DNA of 64,000 nt from Wurfbainia villosa (GCA_025175895.1 CM045998.1:11765153-11829152); one strand, 5' to 3'; counted from the stretch's first letter, positions 22,808 through 35,111 are shown. A program made the numbers and translations. The notes: generated by a model not told the origin, from the sequence alone.

Positions 22808-23412
22808 TGATGTAATTGAGAGGTGTCCTAAGGCAATCGCCTTAGAAGTTATTAATAAAATTCATTATTTGAGTATACATTATCTATGTATTTAATTGGA
22901 TCTTAAACTCATGTACTAAAGTCTACAATACGATGCATAACATGAAAGAAATTATGATTAGATCATAATTAGTGGGTATCTTATCATGTATAATCATGTA
23001 AGTATTGAACTATCCCTAGTCGATGAATAGATGAGATTGGACGTCATCGATTCTGTGAGACTAGCGCATGTTATACTCCTTGGTTTATCCAAGCATTCGG
23101 TACTCACTGAATGGAAGCATAGGGATGCTGAGAGTAAACATGTGGATGCTATTTATGGTAACTATTTCATTGGAGTGACCTACTATGAGACTTCATATGG
23201 TTATATATGTCATTGAAGATCTCATTGCAGCTCGAGTGCGAGCTTCCTTAGACTTGAAGTATTCAAGTCATCTTGGTTATGTCACCTTATACTTTGACTT
23301 CTTCACAGTCGTCTCCATATGAGGTGAAACTTCGGGATGATTGGTTATAAACCAAAGTGATCGAAGGTGTTTAAATAGCACATAGAGGATTCACCACTCT
23401 TGATAAATGAAA
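22808..23412 (+). repeat. Element H 3' LTR, part 1
   Basis: It starts TGATGTAATTGAGAGGTG directly after the polypurine run. It is cut by the Sirevirus-type element; TGAAA at 23408-23412 is repeated at 31948-31952. Confidence 0.75.
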
Positions 23413-24472
23413 TGTTGGTGCAGTGGGCACCTAAGTCGAACCTATGTTTTGATTATAGCAAACGATACAAAGTTAAACTTATATTGTTATCTCACGAGCT
23501 AAATCAAGTGTGCAGAAAAGTCTCAATGCTGGAGCTGAAGGCTAGCGACACCCGGAGGAAGCCGCGGTGGTCGGGCGACACTCGAGTTACTTCGGAGGGA
23601 GCTGAAGGAATCGAGTGGAAGGCCGGAAGCAAAAGCGACAAGTAAGTATCGAGGTAAGCTCGTGTGTGCAAGCGTAAGTGAGGTCGTGTCCTTTGTACGG
23701 GGACGTCCTTAGGCGACGATCCAACCCAAGACTTCCCATGGAAGGTCTATGTTGAGATCGGACGGCAAGTGGCCGTCGAATTCACTTGTATTTTGAGCTA
23801 AACTCCTTTTAGCCAAAAATCCCAGTTTGGCCTGGCCAGTTCAACCGCCAGATTCAACCGGCGATAGCTCAACCGCCATTCAACCGGTGGTCAAAAATCA
23901 GCCTCGAGGAGTCAAGCTTTATCACCATTTTTCAAGGAGTTTTGTGCCCATTTGTGATTGGTTGAAGACCCATTCGTTGAGGGGCTTAAAGGCTATAAAA
24001 GGAGGGCCAAACCTAGGGTTTTTCATCAATTCAAAAGCTTCCAAGTGCTTCCGACACGCCCGACTCTCGACATCCCTACGACGGCGCCGGAGACGACGAC
24101 TAAAGCTTCAACCTCCAATCCTTGAAGTCGCGGTATAATCTTTAATTTTGTATAAGTTGTCTTTATTTTCAAGCTTTAAATCATATCAAGGAGAGGGGGA
24201 GTGTCCCTCTACCTTGAATCTTTATTTAGTTTTTTTATTCGCTTAAATCCTATATCTATCGAGAAGGAGTTCGATTAATATTTGCCCTCCGTTCGTGGTC
24301 AAGCCCCTTTAGTGACTTGGAGTAGTAGCCTTAGTCTACGAACCAAGTAAAACCCCTCGTGTTTTATTTATTTATTGCTATCTTTCCGCTGCGTTACTCG
24401 TGCACATAACGACACGATTAAAAGTTTTTCTTATCGCTATTCACCCCCTCTAGTGCTCAAATCGATCCAACA
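23413..24472 (+). repeat. 5' LTR of the Sirevirus-type element
   Basis: 1060 bp with TG...CA ends. Promoter core TATAAAA at 23994-24000. Upstream of it, CAACCGCC/AACCGG phrases recur (23847-23893). U5 ends with TTCACCCCCTCTAG and GATCCAACA. Confidence 0.92.
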
Positions 24473-24474
24473 AT

Positions 24475-24489
24475 TGGTATCGTGAGTCG
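24475..24489 (+). promoter_or_regulatory. Primer-binding site, decayed
   Basis: TGGTATCGTGAGTC two bases after the LTR. The initiator-Met site is TGGTATCAGAGC; the last bases have changed. Confidence 0.7.
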
Positions 24490-24681
24490 GGGTTGCTAAG
24501 ATTTGGTGAAACCACCAATCTAGCTTTTTTACAGATTTATTTTCTTTTAATTCTGTTTATTTCTATTTATTTTGTTTGTTAAATTCTCTCTCAAGATTAC
24601 TAATCCAAGACGCGAGTCTTGGTACTTGTTTTTGAGTTTTGTCTTTGCTAGCTTTTCGCCTCTTTTTGTCTTTTTGTTTCA

Positions 24682-26285
24682 ATGGCCCATCTCGAGGGTT
24701 TTAGCACCGTCCGACCTCCGCTTTATAACGGAGATGACTTCGCTATTGGAAGGCCGGATGGAATGCTTTCAAAACCTAACTCGAGATGTGGATCATAATC
24801 CAAACGGGTTTCACACTTCCGACTAATGAAGTGGGTGACTCTGGATTATGATCAATGGACCGCTGCAACAAACGACAAGTCGGGCCGACGCCAAGGCAAC
24901 ACAAATCCTCCAATGCGCCTATCCAAGGAGGAGTTAAATCGCGTCGGCCCCTTCATAAGCGCAAAAGGATCTTTGGACTAAACTAATCGAGTTACACGAA
25001 GGATCGGATCAAGCCAAGGTATGTAAGCGTGATTTGTTATTCAATAAATTGTACACACTAAAAATGCAGGAACACGAATCCGCGACGCAACTCCACGCCG
25101 TGTCCGGGACATCGTCAACAACTTACACGCAATCGGGCAAAAGGTCGAAAATCGCGACCTTATAAGGTATGTTCTAAACTCTTTCCGAGGACTACCAGGC
25201 ATCCATGGTCGATGCCTACAAGGTCTCCAAGGATCTTTCTAAAATTAGGTTAGATGAACTCTTTCCGATTTCAATTACATGAACAATCCAACTGAACCCG
25301 AGAGGGGTATAGCTTTATTTGCAGGATCAAAGAAGAAGAAAATCGCAAGCAAGCCACCACCAACCGAGGAGGAAGACGAGTCCAAGAAGAAGTTGACCGA
25401 ATTGACCAACTAATGAACCTAGCTCAAGAATAGCCAAGGGACGAAAGCGAACCACGACTCGACCCAACCAAGGTAAGCCTAAAAGTTCTAATATTAGGTG
25501 TTATGAGTGTAATGAGGTTTGGACATATCAAGTCCGAGTGCCCTAAGCTCAACCACCAAGGACCTAAGCACAAGAAGGCCCTCAACGCGACATGGGAAGA
25601 AGCGCCATCCAAGAAGACGAAGACCACGCCTTCATGGCGAAATCAATTGAGTCGACACGAGACCGAACCCGAACTTGAGTCGAACTGAGGATGATCTGAC
25701 TACGGCAACCTTCAAGCCGCCACTGACACGCATCCTGCTCAAAAGATACCCTTAAGGTGAGTCGATTTTATTTAATACTTTACATAATACGGTTAGGTTT
25801 TGTCTAGGAAGTTAGCTAAGTCCGAGTCCAAGGTCGAGACCCTGGTTGAGGAAGTTAAACTCCTCAAACACGAGGTCTCCCTAACCTCTTCGACTAGTCG
25901 AGTTCAAGAGAAGGACTCAACTCGGGTTGAAAAACTCGAAGTTGAGAACTCACTCTTGAAAAGTCAAGTCGAAGATCTTAGGAATACGTTGGAAAGGTTT
26001 ACTTTGGGATCCAAAGGACTTGACCTCCTACTTGGATCGCAAAGGGCCGTGAACAACAAGGCCGGACTAGGGTTTAGCTCAAACACGACCAATAAGTCGT
26101 ATATGTCAATCGTAAGTAGACATAAAAAATGTGTCCAAGCATGGGTCCCTAAGACCACTTTGATTTCAACTCTAGGATCTAACTCGTACTGGGTTTCCAA
26201 GGACCAAATCCACTATGTGGATAGACCGAACCGATTCAACCGTCTAGGGGGAGCCAGTACAAAACATGTTTGTGCTTTAACATAG
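24682..26285 (+). pseudogene. Sirevirus-type gag, frameshifted
   Basis: The start MAHLEGFSTVRPPLYNGDDF at 24682 is a normal Copia gag opening; the frame breaks within 40 codons by small deletions. A CCHC knuckle is split by a frameshift near 25500-25540: CYECNE in one frame, then FGHIKSECPKLNHQG in another. From 25800 a long coiled coil is open (KSESKVETLVEEVKLLKHEV, then VEKLEVENSLLKSQVEDL). The gag tail has AWVPKTTLI and SNSYWVSKDQIHYVD, like the basic WVPK tail seen in the other gags of this window. It cannot make an intact capsid. Confidence 0.8.
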
Positions 26286-26339
26286 AAATTGCATGCTTAG
26301 TTTTTTTTGTTGTTTTTTTTAACTCACTTGGAATACACA

Positions 26340-26865
26340 AATAACCAACTAAAAAATCCTTCGAAAAGATTGAGCCTCGGGGAGCCTCTTTTCAAATAAC
26401 CAACTAAAATCCTTCGAAAAGATTGAGCGTCGGGGAGACTCTTTTCAAAAATAACTAGTTAGTCTAGGAATTAGTCTTAGGTGAGTCAAGTCTTCATTTT
26501 CTTGAACATGGCTTTGTCTAAGGTAGTGGTCGATGATCCGATAAAAGAAGGCCCCGTGCTCTACGACTGAAGCCATGATCTTGAAAAGGTAAACTTGACA
26601 AGCCTTGGGTTAAATCCTAATTACTTGAACCTAAATCCACTTAATCAAACTTAATTGAAAATCATCTCAACATAAAATTACTTGAACCTAAATCCACTTA
26701 ATCAACTTAATTGAAAATCATCTCAAAATAAAATTACTTGAACCTAAATCCTAATTACTTGAACCTAAATCCACTTAATCAATTTAATTGAAAATCATCT
26801 CAACATAAAATCACTTAAACCTAAATCCACTTAATAAATTTAATTGGGAGTCATCTCACATAAAA
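26340..26865 (+). repeat. Two short tandem arrays between gag and pol
   Basis: A ~60-bp unit (CCTTCGAAAAGATTGAG core) occurs twice at 26345-26460. A ~56-bp unit beginning ACTTGAACCTAAATCCACTT occurs about four times at 26617-26865 with small indels. Both lie where the protease domain should be, and no protease motif was found. Confidence 0.85.
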
Positions 26866-27313
26866 CACATAAGTATAACATGCTTGATCATATAGACTGG
26901 GTGAGATGACCTAGGTTTAACAACTTACAACCAATTTAAAAATAAAAATCTAACATCCAATCCAACCACCTTGTGTGTAGGATCATGGTGCTCTGACACA
27001 TGACCGGGATCAACTCAAATTCACAAAGCTCGATTCAAACGACAAGGATCGGTAGCCTTTGGGAATAACGGCAAGCTCAAAATCATCGGATCGTGATATC
27101 GAGCTTAACTCGAATTTTGTTATTAAAATGTATTACTTGTAGAGAATTTTGAATATAACTCGCTTAGCGTAAGCCAATTGTGTGACAATAACTATAAGGT
27201 CGTATTTTTAGAAAATGAATGTGTAATTAAAACAAATGAAACAAATAAAACAATACTCAAAGGAACTAGGACAAATAACATTTATACAATGAACTTAATC
27301 AAATCCTCACCAA

Positions 27314-29704
27314 ATGTCTTATGACACAGAAGAGGAATCATGGTTGTGGCACCGACGACTTGGCCACTCAGACCCAAGACTCGGCCCACAAGATGAGTCG
27401 AGTGGCTTAGTCGAGGTTTACCCAACCTCAACAACTTGGTTAATAAAATCTGTAATGCTTGTCAACAAGGAAAACAACCTAGGACACAACACAAGTTAAC
27501 TAACCAAGAACGAACCTCAAGTGTACTTGAGCTCCTCGTGATATGGATCTATTTGATTCACATGGAGCCAAGTCACTCAATAAAAGTCAATATTGCTTAG
27601 TCATAATTGACGACTACCTGTGTTTACTCCGGGTTAGGTTCATCAAACATAAAAATGATACCCTAGATCAATTAATCAATCTATTCAAATTAATCGAGAA
27701 TCAAAAAGACCTTAAGGTTAAAAGACTTAGAAGCGATCATGGTGGTGAATTCGAAAATCAAAGGTTCACCGACTGTGAACCTAAACGGATACCACCATGA
27801 ATTCTCTTGCCCTAGGACTCAACAAAATGGCCTAGTGGAGCGGAAAACCGAACTCTACAAGAAGCCGCTAGGACCATGTTAAACGAATATAACCTACCCG
27901 ATAGGTTTTAGTACTAGCACTACTATGTCCGAGAATAGGATCCTTATGGTAAAGAGGCACCTTAAGACCTGATGAGATTTATCACGATAAAATACCTAAC
28001 ATCAAGTACTTTAGGTATTTGGGTGTAAGGTACATATTCTAAACACTAAGGATTACCTAGGAAATTTACATCCAAAAACCACGAATGAATATTTCTAGGA
28101 TACTCAAAGCCGAGCTTATAGAGTATATAACCACGACGCCCTTAGAGTCGAGGAGACTATCAATGTAGTATTTGATGAAGGACACGAACCTACAAAACCC
28201 CCGACAACCCCAATTAGCGAGCCTACTCATACTAGACCTAACTCTGACCCCGAGATCGAGTCTAATCCACATCAACCAACTTCTCTTGTCGACCAAGTGA
28301 CAAGTGATCCGAGTCAAACTAGTGTTCAACCAAGTCACCCCATTGATCAAGCATTAGGTGACACAAACCCAACCCAATCTAGGATTCTAACCACCCTATC
28401 GATCAAGTGATAGGAGATCCTAATCTAGGAGTTCGAACTAGAGCATCCTATAGGAACCTTAGTCAAATTTCCTTAATTTCAAAGATAGAACCGAAATCAA
28501 TTGAACAAGCTCTTCTTGATCCCGATTGGATTATTGCAATGCAAGAAGAGCTAGCTCAATTTACTAGGAATGAAGTGTGGGAATTAGTACCACCACCTAA
28601 AGACAAAACGAAAATTGGAACAAGGTGGGTGTTTAGAAATAAGCTTGATGATAAAGGTGAAGTAGTTAGAAACAAGGCTAGGTTAGTCGCCAAAGGGTTG
28701 ATCAAGTCGAAGGCTTTAGATTACGAATGAAACCTATGCCCCAAGAGCTAGACTCGAATCCATTCGAATGTTGCTAGCTTATGCCGCACATCGAGGATTT
28801 AAGCTATTTCAAATGGATGTTAAGTCGGCATTCCTAAATGGATACATTAAAGAAGAAGTTTATGTTAGCCAACCCCCCGGATTCGAAAATCTAGATAAAC
28901 CCGACCATGTTCTAAAACTTAAGAAAGCTCTCTATGGACTTAAACAAGCTCCTCGAGCTTGGTACGAGAGACTTTCAATCCATCTCAAGTCAAAAGGGTT
29001 TAACCAAGGCTTAGTTGACCCAACTCTCTTCGTAAAAACCTTAGGTAAAGAAATATTCATAGCTCAAATTTACGTAGACGATATAATTTTTGGAACCTCT
29101 AACTCAGCCTTACTAAACGAGTTCGTTTCACTCATGGAAAGTGAGTTTGAAATGAACTTAGTAGGCGAGTTAAGTTTCTTTTAGGTCTACAAATTAAACA
29201 AACTAAGGATGGTATATACCTATATCAACAAAAATACACTAAGGAGTTAATTAAAAGATTTGGAATGCAAGACGCTAAGATAATAAACACCCCAATGGCG
29301 ATTAATGTTAACATAGGAGAAGACCTAGAAAGCAAGTCCATTGACTTAAAGTACTATAGGAGCGCGATAGGAAGTCTCCTATACTTAATCATGAGTCGAC
29401 TGACATCCTATTCAAGAAGTAGTATGTCTGTGTTTCAAACTCGTGCTAAGGAGTCTCACCTAACCCTAGTTAAGCGTATCCTTAGATATCTTAAGGGTAC
29501 ACTTAACGCTGGTATTTGTACCCTAGATCTACGGAGTTCGAACTAATCGGCTACTCCGATTCGGATTATGCCGTAGTAAACTCGATAGAAAGAGCACGAG
29601 TGGTTGTTGTCAACTACTCTACCAAGTCTAGTGAGTCAGCAAGAGAGGAAGCAACATCATGTGTTGCCTTATCTACCACCAAGCCAAATACGCTATGCGA
29701 TGGG
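27314..29704 (+). pseudogene. Sirevirus-type pol: integrase, reverse transcriptase, RNase H, frameshifted
   Basis: The integrase finger shows WLWHRRLGHSD and then CNACQQGKQ. The core has MDLFDSHGAKS with the first Asp, LRSDHGGEFEN with the second, and QQNGLVERK with the Glu, across frameshifts at about 27400, 27540 and 27780. The reverse transcriptase is well kept: ARLVAKGLIK, then FQMDVKSAFLNGYIKEEVYV, then LYGLKQAPRAWYERL, then IYVDDIIFGTS (catalytic YVDD intact at 29071-29082). RNase H has YRSAIGSLLYL, then LIGYSDSDYAV, and a decayed SSESAREEATSCVALST. A stop near 28730 and a frameshift at 29184 break the RT domain. Confidence 0.9.
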
Positions 29705-30902
29705 TGAGTGTGTAACTCACCTTCTTTTCGGATGAAGCACACTCTCCGAGACTTTAGGTTGGACTTCACCAAAACTAAAATTTTGTAGACAACATAAGTT
29801 CGATAAATCTAACTAAGAACCCTATATGTCATTCAAGAACAAAGCATATAGAGGTAAAACACCATTTCATTCGAGAACATGTAGCCAACGGCTCCATACA
29901 ACTCGAATATGTTGACTCAAGTCTAACCTAGCGCATATATTTACTAAACCACTACCCAAGCTGATTTAGTCTCTTGAGATGAAAATTAGGCATGTGCGTA
30001 ATAGAATAGGTTTTGCAAATTATATTACTACTATTTCTTACTTTTTCATGAAACTAGCATAGGTCATACCTTAGATATCATGCACCTATAGATTTAAGGA
30101 GCCAATACATCTCACAACACATAGGACTAATGTTTTTGTGTACTTAGCCACGTAGATGGGCGTGAGATGTTAGGACCTTACTCCTGGTTCCAGATGTAGA
30201 GCTAGTGCATCGCTATGAACCATGGGGTATAATCATACATACTAACCGACTATCAGATCGGTTGATCCTTCATATCAATCAAGCCAAATATGAGTCGAAA
30301 ACATTTCATAGATGAGCTTATTTTCAATATACTATTTTTTTTTAATAAAAAATGTGGAACATGCTTGGACTTTAAATTTAGCAATTATTTTGATTTCCAC
30401 ACACCCCTTACTCTTTTCGATATACGGCAAAAGGGGGAGAAAAAGGCCAAAGTTAAGGGGTCAAATTTTTTTTCAAATTTTTTGATAACTTAACTCTTAC
30501 TTCATGTTTAAACCAAAAGTTAACTTTAGGTTTTGAGAACTTATTTAACTTTTGACAAAAGGCCAAGTTAAGAGAATTCTTAACTTATTTATGTCGTTAG
30601 TGTTTTACTTAAGGGGGAGAAAGGGCTTAACTAAAACGTTTTACTAAAGCTAATTTTAAAACATTTTACTAAAGCTAATTTTAAGTAATGTTAATTACTT
30701 AAAGCAACCCTCAAGGGGGAGGATTAAGGTCTTTCTTCAAAGACTCACCTCGGTCAAGGGAGGTTTCCTCAAGGGGGAGTACTTGAAGAAAATCCTTACT
30801 ACTCCAACTTAATCTTCATTTTTTTTCTCTCATGCACATTATTATTCTTCATGCTTGCTTAACTTTGTATGTGGGTTTGCCATAAATCAAAAAGAGGGAG
30901 AT
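29705..30902 (+). other. Sirevirus-type pol to 3' LTR gap with multiple polypurine tracts
   Basis: No env-like ORF was recognised. GGGGGAG-type purine runs occur near 30430, 30612, 30714 and 30773, and AAAAAGAGGGAGAT lies directly before the 3' LTR. Repeated polypurine tracts in this position are a described hallmark of Sireviruses. Confidence 0.75.
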
Positions 30903-31947
30903 TGTTGGTGCAAAGGCACCTAAGTCGAACCTATGTTTTGATTATAGCAAACGATACAAAGTTAAGCTTATATTGTTATCTCACGAGCTAAATCAAGTGT
31001 GCGTAAAAGTCTCAATGAGGGCTAGCGACACCCGAGGAGGAAGCCGCGGTGGTCGGCGACACTCGAGTTACTCGGAGGGAGCCAAGGAATCGAGTGGAAG
31101 GCCGGAAGCAAAAGCGACAAGTGAAGCATCGAGGTAAGCTCGTGTGCAAGCGTAAGTGAGGTCGTGGTCCTTTCGTCCTTAGGCGACGATCAACCCAAGA
31201 CTTCCCATGGAAGGTCTATGTTGAGATCGGACGGCAAGTGGCCGTCGAATTCACTTGTATTTTGAGCTAAACTCCTTTTTAGCCAAAAATCGTGGCTGCG
31301 ATTCAACCGCCATTCAACCGGCGCGATTCAACCGCCATTCAACCGGTGGTCAAAAATCAGCCTCGAGGAGTCAAGCTTTATCACCATTTTTCAAGGAGTT
31401 TTGTGCCCATTTGTGATTGGTTGAAGACCCATTCGTTGAGGGGCTTAAAGGCTATAAAAGGAGGGCCAAACCTAGGGTTTTTCATCAATTCAAAAGCTTC
31501 CAAGTGCTTCCGATACGCTCCGACTCTCCGACATCCCTACGACGAAGCGCTGCCGAGACGACGACTAAAGCTTCAACCTCCAATCCTTGAAGTCGTCGGT
31601 ATAATCTTTAATTTTGTATAAGTTGTCTTTATTTTCAAGCTTTAAATCATATCAAGGAGAGGGGGAGTGTCCCTCTACCTTGAATCTTTATTGAGTTTTT
31701 GTATTCGCTTAACTCCTATCTCTATCGAGAAGGAGTTCGTTTAATATTTGCCCTCCGTGCGTGGTCAAGGACCATTAGGGCCTTGGAGTAGTAGCCGTAG
31801 GCTACGAACCAAGTAAAAACCCCTCGTGTTTTTATTTATTTATTGCTATCTTTCCGCTGCGTTTACTCGTGCCAATTCGAACGATTACGAAAAGTTTTTT
31901 CTTATCGCTATTCACCCCCCCCCTCTAGCGCTCAAATCGATCCAACA
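30903..31947 (+). repeat. 3' LTR of the Sirevirus-type element
   Basis: 1045 bp, matching the 5' LTR throughout with small indels. TATAAAA at 31453-31459. TGAAA follows at 31948-31952. Confidence 0.92.
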
Positions 31948-32154
31948 TGAAATGTATACCCTAGGCTACTTGTCAGGATTGTTACTCAAAAGTCTTTGGC
32001 CAGAGCAAACATGTTAAGAAGATGGTCTTCTTGGGAACATGTAGGAGTAACTTAAATCCACAGGACAAGGAAACTAACTTGGGTTAGGTGTGACATAGTC
32101 AGCCTAGTGGGGACGAATACATAGACCATGTCTTGAACCAAGTATGTATAGGAT
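31948..32154 (+). repeat. Element H 3' LTR, part 2
   Basis: The sequence continues the H LTR after the Sirevirus-type element. It is cut again by the gag-only element: AGGAT at 32150-32154 repeats at 37397-37401. Confidence 0.7.
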
Positions 32155-33365
32155 TGTTAGGGAAATCAACCCATGTGATGAGGTTTTGATGTGTGGCAAA
32201 GGGTTTAAGTTAGGATTGTTATGGATTTGATATGTGCGTTGAAGTCATGAAGGACTTAGTAATTCGCACATGGAGCATTGGCAAGTTTCACCTCTCATGA
32301 CTCAGTCCTTGAGTCGGTGAAAGATGCATTACGGAAGTCGTGTGCTTGGTGCATCCGAGGGACCGCCGGACGAGGAGCATTTGAGTGAAGCCGAAGGAAG
32401 TAGACTTCAGGGCAAGATGCGAAGGATGGCGCTGCGAAGCCATACGCTTAGCGCATCCGAGGGACGTGGCCAGACGAAGACAACTTCAAAGGCGAGGGAC
32501 TCCAAGGGAATGTGAGTGAGCGATTGTAACCCAAGACGGGGTAGCGCTTAAGTGAAACTTGGTCGATTGGCTAAGTGTCGGATGGGATTTCCAGACATCA
32601 GTCGACTGCTCCAAGTCGACTTAGGTTCGATTGGTGTTCGACTGGTAGGTTTACGGTCCGAGTCGATCGCTAAGGAATGATACGATCGCTGCACCATCAC
32701 CGATTGCCATGACGATAACGACTAATGAAGGTAGTCGCGGGCACAGAACCTCACGTAGCTGACTAATCCATCAGCTACAAAGGCATCAGTCGACTGATGG
32801 ATACATCAGTCGACTGCCAAGTCTCCCATTGGACTACAACGATCGGGATCTGACGTGTTCAGAAGCCATTGTAACAGCAGTAGTCGACTGCCAAAGGCAG
32901 CAGTCGACTGATGGGCGACCAACGGGAAGAAATCAGCCCTCTCTATAAAAAGAGAGGGTGTGGGCTTTGGGATGGCTAATGCTCATGCTCCAATTGATCA
33001 TCCAAGTGCCCCACAAGCTATAAACTCTTTCTCTTGTTCTTATTTCAAATCCATTGTAAGAAAGAGTATTTTTGTGTTGTAAGAAGGTTTACCTCCACCT
33101 TGCTTTGGCTAAAGGGAGAGACCATATTGGATTGGTTTCGGAGTGATTCACCGGAGATGAATCGGACTGTGGATTAGCGGCATAGGGCCGTGAACCACGT
33201 TATATCTCTTTGTTAGCATTGTTTTTATCTTGTTTATCTTTATTGTTGTTTAGTTTTATTTCCAATGTGCTAACCCTAACGTGTAGACAACCGAACGATC
33301 GAATTCCATTCTATGATGACTTAGGCCTATTCACCCCCGTCTAGCCGGCCACCTACGTTTTAACA
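32155..33365 (+). repeat. 5' LTR of E6
   Basis: 1211 bp. CAGTCGACTG clusters lie at 32599-32608, 32787-32796, 32807-32816 and 32901-32910, directly upstream of TATAAAA at 32944-32950. U5 ends with CACCCCCGTCTAGCCGG and TTTTAACA. Confidence 0.93.
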
Positions 33366-33367
33366 AG

Positions 33368-33379
33368 TGGTATCAGAGC
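33368..33379 (+). promoter_or_regulatory. Primer-binding site of E6
   Basis: TGGTATCAGAGC, two bases after the LTR, a perfect match to the complement of the initiator-Met tRNA 3' end. Confidence 0.92.
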
Positions 33380-33427
33380 CAAGTCGCTTGTCACCGGACT
33401 CACTGCCGCAACAAGCACAATCAAGAG

Positions 33428-34576
33428 ATGGTCGACTCCAACATTCACCCACTAAAATTTGAAGGCGAATTCTCTTGGTGGAAGAAGAGAATGGAGGTAT
33501 TTTTCGAAACCGACTTTGATATTATGTTGATAATGGAAAATGATTTCGAGATGCCTAGGGATGAAGAGGGGAGAGTACTAGAGAAGTCAAGGTGGACTAA
33601 GAAGAAAAGGGAGGAGCACTTTGCAAATTCAAAGGCCAAGCACCACCTCTTCAACGTGCTCCCCCAACAAGAGATCAACCCGATTGGAGAGTGTGCAAGC
33701 ACCAAGGAGATGTGGGAAAGATTGGTAGAGCTTCATGAAGGTACTTCCGAGGCGAAGCTTGCAAGGAGAGATGCCCTTCGCTCCCAACTCAACAATATTA
33801 AACTCGATAAAGAGGAGAAGGTAACATCTCTACATTCTAGATTTAAAGAAATTCTTAACGGTTTATCTAGTGTAGGAGAGAAGCTCTCCAATAGGGACAT
33901 GATTATGAAGGCAATTGATGTCTTTCCCCGATCATCCAAGTGGAGTTCAATGGTGGACTCATTCTATATCTCAAAGAATCTAGAGGTAAGTACTCTAGAT
34001 GATTTTTTCTCCACTATGGAATTGCATGAATCTAGGCTTGAAGGCATAAGTGAAGAACCAAGCATCAAGCCATCAAGGGGAGTGGCACTAATGACCAACA
34101 AGGGGAAGAAGAAGAAGGAGACTCCCTCCTCATCCGATGAAGACTCCTCCTCCTCCCCCATGGATAGCACAGAAGAAGCATACATGGTAAGGAAAGTAAG
34201 ACGTGCTTTGAAAAATTTTAAATTTAATAAATCTTATGATAGGGGAAGGCACAAGAGGAAGTTCATTTGCTATAATTGCCAACAAAAGGGACACATGAGG
34301 GATGATTGTCCCCTCTTGAACAAGAGCAAGGAACAAAGAAGAAGAAAAGAAGAAAAGAAGAAGGGGAGCCAGAAAAAGGAAGAAGAGAAGAAGTCCAAGG
34401 AAAAAGAAAAGGAGAAGAAGGCCAAAGCACTCAAAGCAAGGACATGGGATGATCCTTCATCATCATCATTGAAGGAAGAAAATGTCTTTGTCACAAATTT
34501 AGCTCTAATGGCAATAAAAGATGTGAACACCACTTCCTCCAAAAAAGAAGAAACAAGCTCAAGTGAGGAGAGCTAA
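33428..34576 (+). CDS. E6 gag (UBN2/DUF4219-type) with CCHC zinc knuckle
   Basis: The protein has 382 residues from ATG at 33428. The N-terminus MVDSNIHPLKFEGEFSWW leads the capsid-like region (RRDALRSQLNNIKLDKEEKV, then SNRDMIMKAIDVFPRSSKW), followed by a Ser/Lys-rich linker. A perfect knuckle CYNCQQKGHMRDDC lies at residues 281-294, then a long Lys/Glu-rich stretch. The frame ends at TAA (34574-34576) but continues open in the same frame to 34939, so the stop is probably a single-base loss rather than the natural end. Gag would form the particle and bind element RNA. The open frame makes it the best-kept gene of the nest. Confidence 0.88.
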   Translation: MVDSNIHPLKFEGEFSWWKKRMEVFFETDFDIMLIMENDFEMPRDEEGRVLEKSRWTKKKREEHFANSKAKHHLFNVLPQQEINPIGECASTKEMWERLVELHEGTSEAKLARRDALRSQLNNIKLDKEEKVTSLHSRFKEILNGLSSVGEKLSNRDMIMKAIDVFPRSSKWSSMVDSFYISKNLEVSTLDDFFSTMELHESRLEGISEEPSIKPSRGVALMTNKGKKKKETPSSSDEDSSSSPMDSTEEAYMVRKVRRALKNFKFNKSYDRGRHKRKFICYNCQQKGHMRDDCPLLNKSKEQRRRKEEKKKGSQKKEEEKKSKEKEKEKKAKALKARTWDDPSSSSLKEENVFVTNLALMAIKDVNTTSSKKEETSSSEES

Positions 34577-35111
34577 AGTGAAGGGGGAGGCTCATCATTA
34601 TCTTCATCATCCGAAGAAGAAGACATGGTAACTATGGTAAAACACCTTCCCACTCAAGAAGTAGTTGCCATGATTTCTAGCTTAACTAGGGATTTGTTTA
34701 GGGCTAAAAAGAAAAATAAGAGTATGCTTGATCAAATTAAGGCCCTAGAGGAAAAACTAAAAAATGCATGCGTTAATGTTAATAATTATATTCCTTTTGA
34801 TGTGAATGATGCATGCATTGAGGAAAATAAGATTTTAAGGGAAAAGGCAGATCACCTAACTAAAGCCTTAGAAAAAATTCACCATAGGCTCCAACACATT
34901 GAACATGATTATAGGAAGCCAAAGGGCAAGCTTCAATAGGAAAGGCCTAGGTTACAAGGGGAAGAAAAATGAAAAGGCCTATCAATGCCTAATTGCTAAG
35001 GGTCAAGCCAAAAATAAAACAATATCTAGAAAATGGATCCCTAAAGAATATTTAGTGAACCCCATAGGAAAGAACTTATATTGGGTTCCTAAATCCATTA
35101 TTAAGGGTTAG
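34577..35111 (+). pseudogene. E6 gag C-terminal extension beyond the stop, then frameshifted
   Basis: In frame after the stop come SEGGGSSLSSSSEEED and a coiled coil (SSLTRDLFRAKKKNKSMLDQ, then ALEEKLKNACVNVNNY). Near 34910-34939 the frame shifts by one, and the gag tail continues as SFNRKGLGYKGKKNEKAY, then KWIPKEYLVNPIGKNLYWVP. The basic WIPK/WVP tail is shared with the Sirevirus-type gag and element B. Confidence 0.8.

Larger units (their letters stand above)
23413..31947 (+). mobile_element. Complete Sirevirus-type Copia element, TSD TGAAA
   Basis: Two LTRs of about 1.05 kb (23413-24472 and 30903-31947) begin TGTTGGTGCA, end GATCCAACA and flank gag and pol. TGAAA lies on both sides. The order gag, integrase, reverse transcriptase, RNase H is Copia. 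The YVDDIIFG motif, the long gap between pol and the 3' LTR, and several GGGGGAG purine tracts in that gap are typical of the Maximus/SIRE group (Sireviruses). It is structurally whole but gag and pol carry many frameshifts. It sits in the 3' LTR of H, so it is younger than H. Confidence 0.93.

Noticed and set aside
27314..28350. Intact integrase gene in the Sirevirus-type element
   Set aside because: The motifs are spread over several frames with frameshifts and stops.
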